Notes under the pieces: generated by a model
The model's input: the letters and a program-made list of their open reading frames with translations, nothing else
Databases searched by the model: none
What the model was told of the DNA's origin: nothing
Origin: Erwinia oleae
GTDB taxonomy: Bacteria; Pseudomonadota; Gammaproteobacteria; Enterobacterales; Enterobacteriaceae
Direction of reading: 5' to 3'
Assembly: GCF_000770305.1 (NCBI RefSeq)
Contig: NZ_JNVB01000026.1
Coordinates: 1-48,641 of the forward strand
Length of the DNA stretch: 48,641 nt
Position numbers and translations under genes: made by a program
Shown: positions 17,682 through 27,143 of the stretch, one piece after another
Layout of the letters: each line of letters opens with the position of its first letter
Numbering within the stretch: position 1 is the stretch's first letter

Positions 17682-17712
17682 ACATAACCACGAAAACAAC
17701 GCAGAGGCCGCG

Positions 17713-18864
17713 ATGATAAAAGTTCAGTCCTCCTTGCAGTTTCAGCAGGCCATGGCGAAAAGTCTGCTCAAACAGGACAGCCCGTTATCTACCGCTGCGG
17801 GAAACGAGACGCGTCCGCGTGCGGTCAATACCCAGTCGCCGGCGGGCATCCCGCTCGATTCACTGGAAGAACTCGGTTCGCTGTTCAGTGAAAAAATGGA
17901 GAAAAAAACCAAGGGACTGAACCGCCGACAAATCAACACGGCGCATTTGCGCAGCAATCGTAAGTCGGTAGAGCGAATCGAGAGCCTGATCGAGCTGTAT
18001 CAGATGCTGGACGATCAGCAGCAGGATCGCCTGGAAGCGCGTCTGGGCGAGATGAGAAGCGCGCTGGGCAAGCCGGGCGAGCAGAGTGCGGATTCGCTGG
18101 TAGACGCCGCAGAAGGCGATCCGGCGCGCTGCGACCTGATGCTGCGCATGGCGCTGCGCGAGGCCGATCGTACGGGCGATCACCAGCTCGCGGCCGCGGC
18201 CAGCAGCGGGCTTGATAAGCTGCATGAAGCGTTCGGCGGCGAAGTCAAGGCCGGTCTGAATACCGCGAAAGCCATTGCCAGCTTCACCACCGATCCTGAT
18301 GAAAAACAGTCAATTCGCAATCTCTATTATAAAGGCATCGTCAGGCAACAGTCCGCCGCCGCCATTTTCGACAGCCTGCTTGAGCGCTTTGGTTACGAGC
18401 AGATGGTGCCCGGCCTGCGAACGCTTCAGCGCGCGCTGTCGGAAGACATCGCCGCGTTTACGCCGTCGCTCAAGTCCAGTTCGCTGCGCCGCATCCACCT
18501 TGGGCTGGCCGAATCGAGACATGTCGGTCAGTTGATTACGCAGAGCACCGAGCTGCTCGACCGTCTGCGGTCGCGCGGCAAGATTCCCGTGGTCGCCGCA
18601 GGCGGCATCGATATGGCGCGGCGGGTGCTCTCCTTCGCGGCAAACGGCATGGAAGTGAATGATTTAAAAAATATTGGCAACGACTACGCTGGCCAGCATC
18701 CCGCCGCACAGATGATATTTTTCAACGGGCTGCTGCCGCTGGTGAATAAGCTTCCTCTGCCGCTCTGGAAAGACATCAAATGGCGCGGATCGGCACTGCA
18801 AAAACTGGGTGTCGCCATTGATGTGTTGGTGAAGAAAGAGAACAACGCGGCAGCGAAAAGCTAG
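17713..18864 (+). CDS. hrpJ: HrpJ, type III secretion gatekeeper (SctW/YopN family)
   Basis: 383 aa, largely helical, with a Ser/Pro-rich N-terminus of about 45 residues likely to carry its own secretion signal, then the HrpJ/YopN-type helical repeats. Gatekeeper proteins sit at the export gate and set the order in which translocators and effectors are released; in E. amylovora and P. syringae HrpJ is itself secreted and needed for harpin export. It is the first gene after the hrp box and lies 12 bases before hrcV. Identification rests on sequence character and its canonical position before hrcV. Confidence 0.88.
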   Translation: MIKVQSSLQFQQAMAKSLLKQDSPLSTAAGNETRPRAVNTQSPAGIPLDSLEELGSLFSEKMEKKTKGLNRRQINTAHLRSNRKSVERIESLIELYQMLDDQQQDRLEARLGEMRSALGKPGEQSADSLVDAAEGDPARCDLMLRMALREADRTGDHQLAAAASSGLDKLHEAFGGEVKAGLNTAKAIASFTTDPDEKQSIRNLYYKGIVRQQSAAAIFDSLLERFGYEQMVPGLRTLQRALSEDIAAFTPSLKSSSLRRIHLGLAESRHVGQLITQSTELLDRLRSRGKIPVVAAGGIDMARRVLSFAANGMEVNDLKNIGNDYAGQHPAAQMIFFNGLLPLVNKLPLPLWKDIKWRGSALQKLGVAIDVLVKKENNAAAKS

Positions 18865-18876
18865 CAGGAGACGGGT

Positions 18877-20988
18877 ATGAACGGCATTTTTTTGATTCTA
18901 AATCGTATCGCGCTTGGCGCCATGCAGCGCTCCGAAATTATCGGCGCCATGTTTGCCATGGCGATCGTGTTTATGCTGATCATCCCGCTACCGCTGGGGC
19001 TGATCGATACGCTGATTGCCGTGAATATCTGTATCTCCTCGCTGCTGGTGGTACTGGCAATGTACCTGCCCAAGCCGCTGGCGTTCTCCACCTTCCCGGC
19101 GGTGCTGCTGCTGACCACCATGTTTCGCCTGGCGCTGTCGATTTCAACCACGCGTCAGATCCTCGTGCAGCAGGACGCCGGACACATCGTTGCCGCCTTC
19201 GGGACGTTCGTGGTAGGCGGTAATCTGGCCGTGGGGATGGTCATGTTTTTAATCCTCACCGTGGTGAACTTCCTGGTCATTACCAAAGGTTCGGAGAGGG
19301 TGGCGGAAGTGGCTGCGCGCTTCACGCTGGATGCGATGCCGGGCAAACAAATGTCCATTGACAGCGACCTGCGCGCCGGAATGATTGACGTAAATACGGC
19401 AAAACGCCGCCGTGTCGATCTGGCGAAAGAGAGCCAGCTGTTTGGCGCAATGGACGGCGCAATGAAATTTGTGAAAGGTGATGCCATCGCCGGACTGGTG
19501 ATCCTGTTTATTAACCTGATTGGCGGTTTCAGCATCGGCGTAATGCAGTTGGGAATGCCCGCCGGCGACGCGATGCACACCTATTCGGTACTGACCATCG
19601 GCGATGGCCTGATTGCGCAAATTCCGGCGCTGCTTATCTCGCTTACGGCCGGCATGATCATCACCCGCGTCTCTTCGGATAGCGACCCAAACACCGTCGA
19701 TAACAATATAGGCCGCGAAATCGCCGAACAGCTGACCAGCCAGCCGAAAGCCTGGATCCTTTCCTCCATTGGCATGTTTGGCTTCGCACTTCTGCCGGGC
19801 ATGCCGACCGGCGTCTTTATCATTCTGGCGGTGCTGACGCTGGCCACCGGCAGTTTTCAGGTCTGGCGCGCCCGGCGTGAGCTGATTGCCGGTCAGCCGC
19901 AGATGGAAAATGAAGTGATTCCGCCAGAGCTGAACGGCACCGAAGATCTGCGCCAGTTCAATCCGACACGTCCTTATCTGTTGCAGTTTCACAGCAGCGC
20001 AAGGGGCACGGCGGAAACGCTGGATCTGGTGCAGGCGATTCGCCGGATGCGTAACAGCATCGTCTATAACTACGGCTTTACGCTGCCCGCATTTGATATT
20101 GAGTTCCAGGATCAGCTGCCCGCCGACGAGTTCCGCTACTCGGTTTATGAAATCCCCAGGGTAGTCGGCACCTTCAACGTGCCGCTTCAGGCGGTGAACC
20201 GCCGCGAATATGCCCACCTGGCAGAGGAAGAAGGCGTGGTGGAAGGCAGCGAAGCGCGCCGTGAAAGCGAACTGCTGTGGCTGCCGCCCGATCATACGCT
20301 GCTGCAAAACGAAGACGTGCCGCGTCAGAATTTCCACGATGTGCTGATGCAGCGGATGGAAAACGCCATTCACGCCAGCGCACCGCATTTTATCGGCCTA
20401 CAGGAGACGCGGGCGCTGATGGGCTGGCTGGAAGCGGAGCAGCCGGAGCTGGCGCAGGAGCTTCAGCGCGTCATGCCTATCGCGCGCTTCTCCAGCGTGT
20501 TGCAAAACCTGGTATCAGAACGCATCCCGCTGCGCTCGGTGCGCGCGATAGCCGAAGCGTTGATTGAGCACGGTCAACATGAACGCGATATCAGCCTGCT
20601 GACCGATCTGGTGCGCATTTCGATGAAAGAACACATCTGCTACCAGTACAGCCAGGATGATGGTCTGCACGTCTGGCTGCTGACGCCGGAACTGGAAGAA
20701 GATCTGCGCGACGCGCTGCGGCAAACGCAGAGCGAAGTCTTTTTTGCCCTCACGCAGGAGCAGAACATGGCCATTCTGGCGCACCTGCGTAACGCTTTTG
20801 CCCCTGGCAATCCGGCTTTTGCCGTGCTGCTGGTGGCGCAGGATCTGCGCAGTCCGCTGCGTGGCCTGATTCAGGATGAGTTCCATCAGGTACCGGTACT
20901 GTCGTTCGCTGAACTACAGTCGAACCTGTCGATAAATGTGGTGGGTCGACTCGATCTGGAAGATTCAGCCGAATCCTTTGATGCTTAG
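18877..20988 (+). CDS. hrcV: HrcV, export-gate protein (SctV/FlhA family)
   Basis: 703 aa. The N-terminal 330 residues contain about eight transmembrane helices with the FHIPEP-family loop (LRAGMIDVNTAKRRR). The C-terminal half is the cytoplasmic domain that forms the nonameric ring where chaperone-substrate complexes dock. It starts 12 bases after hrpJ with GGAG at a proper distance. Length and motifs are as expected for SctV proteins; no defects are seen. Confidence 0.96.
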   Translation: MNGIFLILNRIALGAMQRSEIIGAMFAMAIVFMLIIPLPLGLIDTLIAVNICISSLLVVLAMYLPKPLAFSTFPAVLLLTTMFRLALSISTTRQILVQQDAGHIVAAFGTFVVGGNLAVGMVMFLILTVVNFLVITKGSERVAEVAARFTLDAMPGKQMSIDSDLRAGMIDVNTAKRRRVDLAKESQLFGAMDGAMKFVKGDAIAGLVILFINLIGGFSIGVMQLGMPAGDAMHTYSVLTIGDGLIAQIPALLISLTAGMIITRVSSDSDPNTVDNNIGREIAEQLTSQPKAWILSSIGMFGFALLPGMPTGVFIILAVLTLATGSFQVWRARRELIAGQPQMENEVIPPELNGTEDLRQFNPTRPYLLQFHSSARGTAETLDLVQAIRRMRNSIVYNYGFTLPAFDIEFQDQLPADEFRYSVYEIPRVVGTFNVPLQAVNRREYAHLAEEEGVVEGSEARRESELLWLPPDHTLLQNEDVPRQNFHDVLMQRMENAIHASAPHFIGLQETRALMGWLEAEQPELAQELQRVMPIARFSSVLQNLVSERIPLRSVRAIAEALIEHGQHERDISLLTDLVRISMKEHICYQYSQDDGLHVWLLTPELEEDLRDALRQTQSEVFFALTQEQNMAILAHLRNAFAPGNPAFAVLLVAQDLRSPLRGLIQDEFHQVPVLSFAELQSNLSINVVGRLDLEDSAESFDA

Positions 20989-20998
20989 GGAGCTGATT

Positions 20999-21904
20999 AT
21001 GTTTGAGTTACGCGTGCTTACGGGCCGTCACCAGGGGGCGGCGCTACCCGTTATGGGCGGTGAATGGACGCTCGGCCAGGGCTTCGATGCCGATCTGTTG
21101 CTGACCGACAGCGGCGTGGCCGCACATCACGCCACGCTTTTTTTTGCCGACGAACGCTGGCAGCTTCGCGCGGCGGAAGGAAAGCTGTATACCCCCGACG
21201 GTAAAGAGAGCGAGCTGTTCGATCCGCTGCCGCCTGACCAGCCGTTTGCGCTGGGTGACGTGTGGCTGAGCCTGTCGCCTGCGGAACAACCGTGGGAAGC
21301 GATGACCGCCGCGCCGCAGCCGCTGGCTGACGCGGCGCCAGCAACTACTACTGCGGCGGTGCAGGAAGCGGCGCCTGCGCCGTCGCGCACCTTCTCGCGC
21401 GGCGTGCAGGTGCTGTCAGTAAGCCTGATCCTGCTGCTGAGCTTCACCATTATCAGTTGGATCCTTCAGCCGACCGTCGCGCAAACGTCGACCACCGGTT
21501 CGAATCGCCAGGTGCTGGAAACGCTTCAGGAAGTGCGCCCGCCGCTGCTGGCAATGCTGCGCGATCGTGGCCTGACGCCCGGCGTGAAAATTGATATGGG
21601 CAAAGGGAAAATGGTGCTCAACGGCGAACTGAATAAAGACCAGTTGCAGATTCTGGAACGGATGCTGGTGCGATTTCAGGCGCAGTACAACGTCATTCCT
21701 AAACTGGTTAACAATACGCGCCAGTACAATGCGAAGCTGCCGTTTCGCATCGTGCAGATTACTACCGGCAAACGCGCCAACGTGGTGACCGATACCGGAG
21801 AGCGCCTGTTTATTGGCGATCAAAAGGATGAACTGCGCCTGGTGGCGATCACCTCATCGGAGGTGGAATTCGCCGGACGCGATCATATCAAGGTGAACTG
21901 GTAA
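20999..21904 (+). CDS. hrpQ: HrpQ, inner-membrane ring protein (SctD/YscD family)
   Basis: 301 aa from the ATG at 20999, with AGGGAG upstream; a longer frame starting inside hrcV is rejected. An N-terminal FHA-like cytoplasmic domain (about 1-100, TGRHQGAALPV, GEWTLGQGFDADLLL), an Ala/Pro-rich linker, one transmembrane helix (about 138-158) and a periplasmic ring-building domain follow. It forms the outer of the two inner-membrane rings around HrcJ. Its stop overlaps the hrcN start (TAATG). Confidence 0.9.
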   Translation: MFELRVLTGRHQGAALPVMGGEWTLGQGFDADLLLTDSGVAAHHATLFFADERWQLRAAEGKLYTPDGKESELFDPLPPDQPFALGDVWLSLSPAEQPWEAMTAAPQPLADAAPATTTAAVQEAAPAPSRTFSRGVQVLSVSLILLLSFTIISWILQPTVAQTSTTGSNRQVLETLQEVRPPLLAMLRDRGLTPGVKIDMGKGKMVLNGELNKDQLQILERMLVRFQAQYNVIPKLVNNTRQYNAKLPFRIVQITTGKRANVVTDTGERLFIGDQKDELRLVAITSSEVEFAGRDHIKVNW

Positions 21905-23262
21905 TGCAGGCGCAGCTTGATGCATGGTTTGACGCGCACCAGCAGCGTCTGGCGGGTTTCGCGCCGGTGGAGATTTTTGGCCGTATTACCGGTATCAGCG
22001 GCATCCTGCTGGAGAGCAGCCTGCCCGGCGCGCGTATTGGCGATCTCTGCCGCATCGAGGGGAAAAACAACACCCGCGTACTGGCGGAAGTGGTGGGTTT
22101 TAATCCTCAGCACACGCTGCTTTCGGCGCTGGGCCAGCTTGATGGCATCGCACAGGGCGCGCGCGTGACGCCGCTCTATCTGCCGCACAGCATCCGCGTT
22201 TCTGACGATCTCCTGGGCAGCGTGCTTGACGGCTTTGGCCGGCCTATTGAGGCAGGCAGCATCAGCGCCTTTGCGCAGCCGGAAGACCGCCACCGCGACG
22301 GCGTGAAAACGGTACTGGGCGACGCGCCGCCGCCGACCGAGCGCCCGCGCATTGATACGCCGCTGCCCACCGGCATGCGGGCGATTGACGGTCTGCTGAC
22401 CCTCGGCGTCGGTCAGCGCGTCGGCATTTTTGCCGGGGCGGGCTGTGGTAAAACCACGCTGCTGGCGGAACTGGCGCGCAACACGCCCTGCGACGTGATC
22501 GTCTTTGGCCTGATTGGCGAGCGTGGACGCGAACTGCGCGAATTTCTCGACCACGAGCTGGACAGCGAACTGCGCAGTCGTACGGTGCTGCTCTGCGCCA
22601 CCTCTGACCGCAGCAGCATGGAGCGCGCCCGCGCGGCCTTTACCGCCACCGCCATTGCCGAAGCGTTTCGCGACGAGGGTAAGAGCGTCCTGCTGATCCT
22701 TGACTCGTTGACACGTTTTGCCCGTGCCCAGCGTGAAATTGGTCTGGCGCTGGGTGAACCGCCGGGGCGCGGCGGCCTGCCGCCGTCGGTGTATACGCTG
22801 TTGCCGACGCTGCTTGAGCGCGCCGGCCAAACCTCGACCGGCGCTATTACCGCGCTCTATTCGGTGCTGATTGAGCAGGATTCGATGAACGATCCGGTGG
22901 CCGATGAGGTGCGATCGCTGATTGACGGCCACATCGTGCTGACGCGAAAACTGGCGGAGCGCGGGCACTATCCGGCCATTGACGTACTGGCCAGCCTGAG
23001 CCGAACCATGACGAACGTGGTGGAGCGACAGCAGGTCAGCGAAGCCACGTCGGTTCGCCGACTGATGGCGGCCTGGCAGCAGGTGGAGATGCTGATCCGC
23101 CTGGGCGAGTACCAGCCGGGCAACGACAGCCTGACCGATGCCGCCGTGGACGCGCAGGACGCCATTAACGGCTATCTGCAACAGGCGATGCGCGATCCTT
23201 CCACGTTTGACCAGACCTGTTCTCAACTTTCCGAGGTAAGCCGCTATGCGCCGTCACGCTAA
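21904..23262 (+). CDS. hrcN: HrcN, type III secretion ATPase (SctN)
   Basis: 452 aa. Walker A is GAGCGKTT with Lys183, followed by GLIGERGRELREF and Walker B SVLLILDSLTR; the F1-beta-like fold is complete. The hexamer unfolds substrates and strips them from chaperones at the export gate. It overlaps hrpQ by one base and hrpO by 17 bases, indicating coupled translation. Confidence 0.97.
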   Translation: MQAQLDAWFDAHQQRLAGFAPVEIFGRITGISGILLESSLPGARIGDLCRIEGKNNTRVLAEVVGFNPQHTLLSALGQLDGIAQGARVTPLYLPHSIRVSDDLLGSVLDGFGRPIEAGSISAFAQPEDRHRDGVKTVLGDAPPPTERPRIDTPLPTGMRAIDGLLTLGVGQRVGIFAGAGCGKTTLLAELARNTPCDVIVFGLIGERGRELREFLDHELDSELRSRTVLLCATSDRSSMERARAAFTATAIAEAFRDEGKSVLLILDSLTRFARAQREIGLALGEPPGRGGLPPSVYTLLPTLLERAGQTSTGAITALYSVLIEQDSMNDPVADEVRSLIDGHIVLTRKLAERGHYPAIDVLASLSRTMTNVVERQQVSEATSVRRLMAAWQQVEMLIRLGEYQPGNDSLTDAAVDAQDAINGYLQQAMRDPSTFDQTCSQLSEVSRYAPSR

Positions 23263-23707
23263 TCCAGAACCAGAAATTGAAGCCGATGCCGCTGCCATTG
23301 AGCTACAAAAAACGTTGAATATGCTGCTGCCGATCCGCCGCCAGCGCCTGAATCGCAGCGAGCGTCAGCAGCGCGAACAGGAGAGGGCGCTTCAACAGGT
23401 CATTGATAAAACGGCCGAGGGTGAGGTGCGGCTGACGCAACGCCAGCAGGATTATCAGCAGATCCGCCAGGGATTTGATGGAAAAAATCGCGGTATCAGC
23501 CAGGCAAAGTTCCGTCTCGATCGCGCGCTGGAAAGCGAACATCAGGCGCTTGAGCGCGTGGATAACGAACGGCTTGGCCTGCATCAGCTGGCGGTTGAGC
23601 AGCGCGAACGGCAGAGTAAAGTCGAGCAGGCGCAGCAGGAGACGCGCCTGCGCATGCGCGAAATGGAAAAACTGGAATATCTGTTGCAGCAGGAGGTGTT
23701 GGGATGA
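23246..23707 (+). CDS. hrpO: HrpO, coiled-coil stalk protein (SctO/YscO family)
   Basis: 153 aa, very rich in Gln, Arg and Glu and predicted as one long helical hairpin coiled coil with almost no hydrophobic core. This matches SctO stalk proteins, which link the ATPase hexamer to the export gate and, in some systems, recycle chaperones. Sequence conservation is low in the family, so the call relies on composition, size and its position between hrcN and hrpP. It overlaps both neighbours (17 and 4 bases). Confidence 0.88.
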   Translation: MRRHANPEPEIEADAAAIELQKTLNMLLPIRRQRLNRSERQQREQERALQQVIDKTAEGEVRLTQRQQDYQQIRQGFDGKNRGISQAKFRLDRALESEHQALERVDNERLGLHQLAVEQRERQSKVEQAQQETRLRMREMEKLEYLLQQEVLG

Positions 23708-24369
23708 TTCGTTCGCTTGCTCAGGCGGCTGTACAGCAGCGGATTAAAGAGGCAAATCAGCAGCAGGCTCAGCAACAGGCCGGTCGTAATCGTGCAGAAG
23801 CGCAGCTGGCCCGGCTGCGCACCAGCGAACAGCGCCGTGAATCACGCGCCACGCTGGCGCCGCAGCCCGCTCGCAGCCAGGACGAGGCCGCGCCCGCGCG
23901 CAGCACAGCGCGCAGCGAGTCGAAACGCCCGCAGCAGGAAGACAACGCGCTGTTCAGTGCGTTGCTGGATGAGAGCGATGACGTAATGACGCCGCTGTTG
24001 GCCTTTGGCGAAAGTGGATCGGGCCAACAGGGCTTTGGCGAATTAGAAGAGACCGCGACACAGGGCGGCCCACCGGCAATGGCGCTGTGGCAGGAGATTG
24101 AGCCCGCGCTCAGCGCCGCGCTCCACGATGTGCCGCCGGGCGAGATGATGCTCACTCTGATGCTGCCGAAGCTGGGCAACGTTGATGCCCATATGGCGGC
24201 GCTGCCCGGCGGCGGGTGGGATATTGCGCTTCACCTGCAACCCGGCGCCTGGCAGGCGTTGCTGCCGCACCAGGAGCGGTGTCGTCTGTCGCTGCGCCAG
24301 CGAATGAACAGCCGCGTTCGCCTGCGTTTCGAGCGTCGTTCGCCGGATGAGCAGGAGCAGGCAGGATGA
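23704..24369 (+). CDS. hrpP: HrpP, substrate-specificity switch / needle-length control (SctP)
   Basis: 221 aa. The first 110 residues are low-complexity, Gln/Arg/Ala-rich; the last 100 form a compact domain (MALWQEIEPALSAAL to RLRFERR) in the place of the T3S4 domain that contacts HrcU. In P. syringae HrpP is secreted and helps switch export from pilin to later substrates. It is linked by ATGA overlaps to hrpO and hrcQ. It was identified mainly from its position and domain layout. Confidence 0.83.
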   Translation: MIRSLAQAAVQQRIKEANQQQAQQQAGRNRAEAQLARLRTSEQRRESRATLAPQPARSQDEAAPARSTARSESKRPQQEDNALFSALLDESDDVMTPLLAFGESGSGQQGFGELEETATQGGPPAMALWQEIEPALSAALHDVPPGEMMLTLMLPKLGNVDAHMAALPGGGWDIALHLQPGAWQALLPHQERCRLSLRQRMNSRVRLRFERRSPDEQEQAG

Positions 24370-25412
24370 GCACATTATTGCGTAACGTCAGCGCCAGCGA
24401 GGCGAGGGTCAGAGAGCGGCTCGGTGGCGGCCTGTTTTATCACTATACGCTGGACGGCGAGCCCGGCGTTTTACGGCTGGCACTGGCGGAGGATCGGCAC
24501 CCGACCGACCTTACCGCTTTTCGCTGCGAGGCAGGCGCCTTCGCGCTCTCTGAGCCGGAACCTGTTCTTGCGCTGATGTCCACCTGCCCCGGTTTTGCCG
24601 CCGCGCCGCAGACGCCGGAGCAGGCGTGGTACTGGCCGTGGTGGAATCAGCAACTTTCTTTCGAACTTCTTGCGCTATTCGGCCACTTATCCGTAGAGAC
24701 GGAAAATGCCGGGACGGGCGATTTCCTGTTGTCGTTAACGCTGGAGTGGGGCACACAGCGCGCACAAAGCCTGCTGGCCCTCTCTTCAGCGAGTTTATCA
24801 CTGCTTTTGGATAAATCAGGTTGGCAGCAGGACGCGTCACCGTTACCGGAAAGCATGATGCTTACGCTGCCGATGATTATCGGCGAATTAGTGCTGTCGC
24901 CTGCCGGGCTACAGTCCCTGCGCTGCGGGGACGTGGTGCTGCCGGATACGCAGTGGTTCACCCCTGACGGACGGGGAACCCTCCGAGGCAACGGCTGGCA
25001 CCTGCAAGGCGAATTGCAGATGCAGCCCGGCGAGATGGCTCATTTTTATCTTAGCGAGACGGAGAGAATTAACGTGACCCTGACACCTGACGAGTTTGAG
25101 CACGACCACCAACATCATTCCGATCCTCAATGGGATGACGGGGCGGCCGGGGGCACCGCGGATTTTACGCCGTTGCCACTCTCCCTTTCCGTTCGCTGCG
25201 GCCAGTTAAAGCTGACGCTGGGCGAATTGTCCACGCTGACGCCCGGCGCGATGGTGATGATTGAAAACGTCACGCCGGGCGAAGCCGTGCTCTGCCACGG
25301 TGACTATCCACTGGCGAAAGGTGAACTGGTGGACGTGGAGGGCAGGCTCGGTTTGCAAATTACGCACGTGCTGCCGGTCAGCAAAAACCCGATGAACGGG
25401 GGCGCCTGGTAG
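24366..25412 (+). CDS. hrcQ: HrcQ, cytoplasmic sorting-platform / C-ring protein (SctQ)
   Basis: 348 aa, one continuous gene, unlike P. syringae where it is split into hrcQA and hrcQB. The C-terminal SPOA (surface presentation of antigens) domain covers about 265-335 ([32 protein letters not shown]). A His/Asp-rich linker ([16 protein letters not shown]) precedes it. SctQ forms the cytoplasmic pods that recruit substrates. An in-frame GTG (Val237) with its own Shine-Dalgarno sequence could give a separate C-terminal product. It overlaps hrpP by 4 bases. Confidence 0.93.
   Translation: MSTLLRNVSASEARVRERLGGGLFYHYTLDGEPGVLRLALAEDRHPTDLTAFRCEAGAFALSEPEPVLALMSTCPGFAAAPQTPEQAWYWPWWNQQLSFELLALFGHLSVETENAGTGDFLLSLTLEWGTQRAQSLLALSSASLSLLLDKSGWQQDASPLPESMMLTLPMIIGELVLSPAGLQSLRCGDVVLPDTQWFTPDGRGTLRGNGWHLQGELQMQPGEMAHFYLSETERINVTLTPDEFEHDHQHHSDPQWDDGAAGGTADFTPLPLSLSVRCGQLKLTLGELSTLTPGAMVMIENVTPGEAVLCHGDYPLAKGELVDVEGRLGLQITHVLPVSKNPMNGGAW
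25061..25076 (+). promoter_or_regulatory. Internal ribosome binding site and GTG start within hrcQ
   Basis: GGAGAG, seven spacer bases, then an in-frame GTG (25074, Val237 of HrcQ). Translation here would give a 112-aa SPOA-domain protein (25074-25412), equivalent to YscQ-C and SpaO-C of other systems and to the separate HrcQB of P. syringae. Confidence 0.6.
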
Positions 25413-25416
25413 CCGT

Positions 25417-26070
25417 ATGGATTCACTGTCGATGAACCCGATGACGCTGGCCCTGTTTCTTGGGGCGCTGTCGCTGGTGCCGATTCTGATGATTGTCTGC
25501 ACCTGCTTTTTAAAAATATCGATGGTGCTGATGTTAACGCGTAACGCCATGGGGGTGCAGCAGATCCCCCCGAATATGGCTATTTATGGTATTGCGCTTG
25601 CCGCCTCGCTGTTTGTCATGGCGCCGGTATTTAATGACATAAGCCAGCGGGTGAAAACGGTGCCGATTGACACTCAGTCCGCAGAAAGGCTGGATTATAC
25701 CGTCAGCAACGCCGCCGAACCGCTGAAGCGCTTTATGGTGAAAAACACCGACCCGGATATCCTGATCCATCTTCAGGAAAACGCGCAGCGCATGTGGCCG
25801 AAAGAGATGGCAGACAGCGTTTCGCATGAAAGCCCGCTGCTGCTGATCCCCTCTTTTGTGCTCTCGGAATTGCAGAACGGTTTTAAAATCGGCTTTTTGA
25901 TTTTCATTCCCTTTATTGTTGTCGACCTGATTGTCTCCAACGTGCTGCTGGCGTTGGGTATGCAAATGGTGTCGCCGATGACCATTTCGCTGCCGCTGAA
26001 AATTTTACTGTTCGTGCTGGTCAGCGGCTGGACACGACTGCTCGACGGCCTGTTCTACAGCTATTTATGA
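25417..26070 (+). CDS. hrcR: HrcR, export-gate core (SctR/FliP family)
   Basis: 217 aa with four transmembrane helices and the FliP-family segments [23 protein letters not shown] and [20 protein letters not shown]. Five copies with HrcS and HrcT form the helical entry portal of the export channel. It starts 4 bases after hrcQ and ends 7 bases before hrcS. Confidence 0.96.
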   Translation: MDSLSMNPMTLALFLGALSLVPILMIVCTCFLKISMVLMLTRNAMGVQQIPPNMAIYGIALAASLFVMAPVFNDISQRVKTVPIDTQSAERLDYTVSNAAEPLKRFMVKNTDPDILIHLQENAQRMWPKEMADSVSHESPLLLIPSFVLSELQNGFKIGFLIFIPFIVVDLIVSNVLLALGMQMVSPMTISLPLKILLFVLVSGWTRLLDGLFYSYL

Positions 26071-26077
26071 GGGAACG

Positions 26078-26338
26078 ATGGATATTTTGACGCTGTTTCG
26101 CCAGGCAATGCTGTTAGTGGTGGTGCTCTCTGCGCCTCCCCTGATCGTGGCCGTTATCGTTGGCGTCATCGTGTCGCTATTGCAGGCGGTGATGCAGTTG
26201 CAGGATCAGACGCTGCCGTTCGCCATCAAGCTGGTGGCGGTGGGCGTGGCGCTGGCGCTCTCCGGCCGCTGGATCGGCGTCGAGCTGATTGAACTGGCGC
26301 AGAGCGCATTCGCCATGATGCCAAACGTAAAGTACTGA
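26078..26338 (+). CDS. hrcS: HrcS, export-gate core (SctS/FliQ family)
   Basis: 86 aa with two transmembrane helices, containing FliQ-like VSLLQAVMQLQDQTLPFAIK between them. It forms a helical hairpin packed around HrcR in the export gate. GGGAACG precedes the ATG; hrcT starts one base after its stop. Confidence 0.95.
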   Translation: MDILTLFRQAMLLVVVLSAPPLIVAVIVGVIVSLLQAVMQLQDQTLPFAIKLVAVGVALALSGRWIGVELIELAQSAFAMMPNVKY

Positions 26339-26339
26339 T

Positions 26340-27143
26340 ATGTGGAATAACCTCCTGCACGACGGCTACTACTTCATTCTTGCCCTTGTGTTGTCGATGG
26401 CGCGTATCTTCCCCTGCCTGCTGCTCTCACCGGTCTTCTCTTTCAACGCGATCAAAGGCGGCCTGCGTTCCGCTATTGTGCTGTCGCTGGCGCTGTTTCC
26501 GGCGCCGATGATCCAACAACAGATAGCCATTAACGACCCTTCGATGTTTCTGATGGCTGCACTGGCGGTAAAAGAGGTGATCATCGGCGTCATAATTGGC
26601 CTGCTCATGGCCATGCCGTTCTGGCTGTTTGAGTCGGTTGGCGCGCTGTTCGATAACCAGCGCGGCGCGTTGATGGGCGGTCAGCTCAACCCGCAGTTGG
26701 GGCCGGACGCCACGCCGCTGGGCTTTTTGATGCAGCAGACCGTTATTCTGCTGCTGGTGGTCGGGCTGGGCCTTTCAACGCTGACGCAAATTATCTGGGA
26801 CAGCTACAGCCTGTGGCCGCCGATGCAGTGGCTGCCGCTGCCTTCAGAAGCAGGTTTTAACGTCTATCTCGATCTGCTGGGCGGGATATTCACGCATATC
26901 GTGCTGTATGCCGGACCGCTGGTGGCGCTGCTGCTGCTGGTCGATTTCAGCGTGGGCATTTTGAGTATCTACAGCCCGCAGCTTCAGGCGACGGTGCTGG
27001 CGATGCCGGTAAAATGCCTGTTGGGCATGCTGTTTTTCGTTCTCTATTTTCCAATTCTCAATTATGTTGCCGACGAGCGCCTGTTCGACCTGAAAGATCT
27101 GGTCCCTCAGCTTACGGATATATTGGGTAAAGGGAGCCGGTAA
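26340..27143 (+). CDS. hrcT: HrcT, export-gate core (SctT/FliR family)
   Basis: 267 aa, about six to eight hydrophobic segments, with the FliR-type motif PFWLFESVGALFDNQRGALMG. One copy completes the HrcRST portal that opens towards the needle or pilus. The end overlaps the hrcU start by one base (TAATG). Confidence 0.95.
   Translation: MWNNLLHDGYYFILALVLSMARIFPCLLLSPVFSFNAIKGGLRSAIVLSLALFPAPMIQQQIAINDPSMFLMAALAVKEVIIGVIIGLLMAMPFWLFESVGALFDNQRGALMGGQLNPQLGPDATPLGFLMQQTVILLLVVGLGLSTLTQIIWDSYSLWPPMQWLPLPSEAGFNVYLDLLGGIFTHIVLYAGPLVALLLLVDFSVGILSIYSPQLQATVLAMPVKCLLGMLFFVLYFPILNYVADERLFDLKDLVPQLTDILGKGSR

Noticed and set aside
21883..23226. 447-aa minus-strand ORF opposite hrcN
   Set aside because: Antisense shadow of the ATPase gene; Arg/Ala/Gln-rich with no motif.
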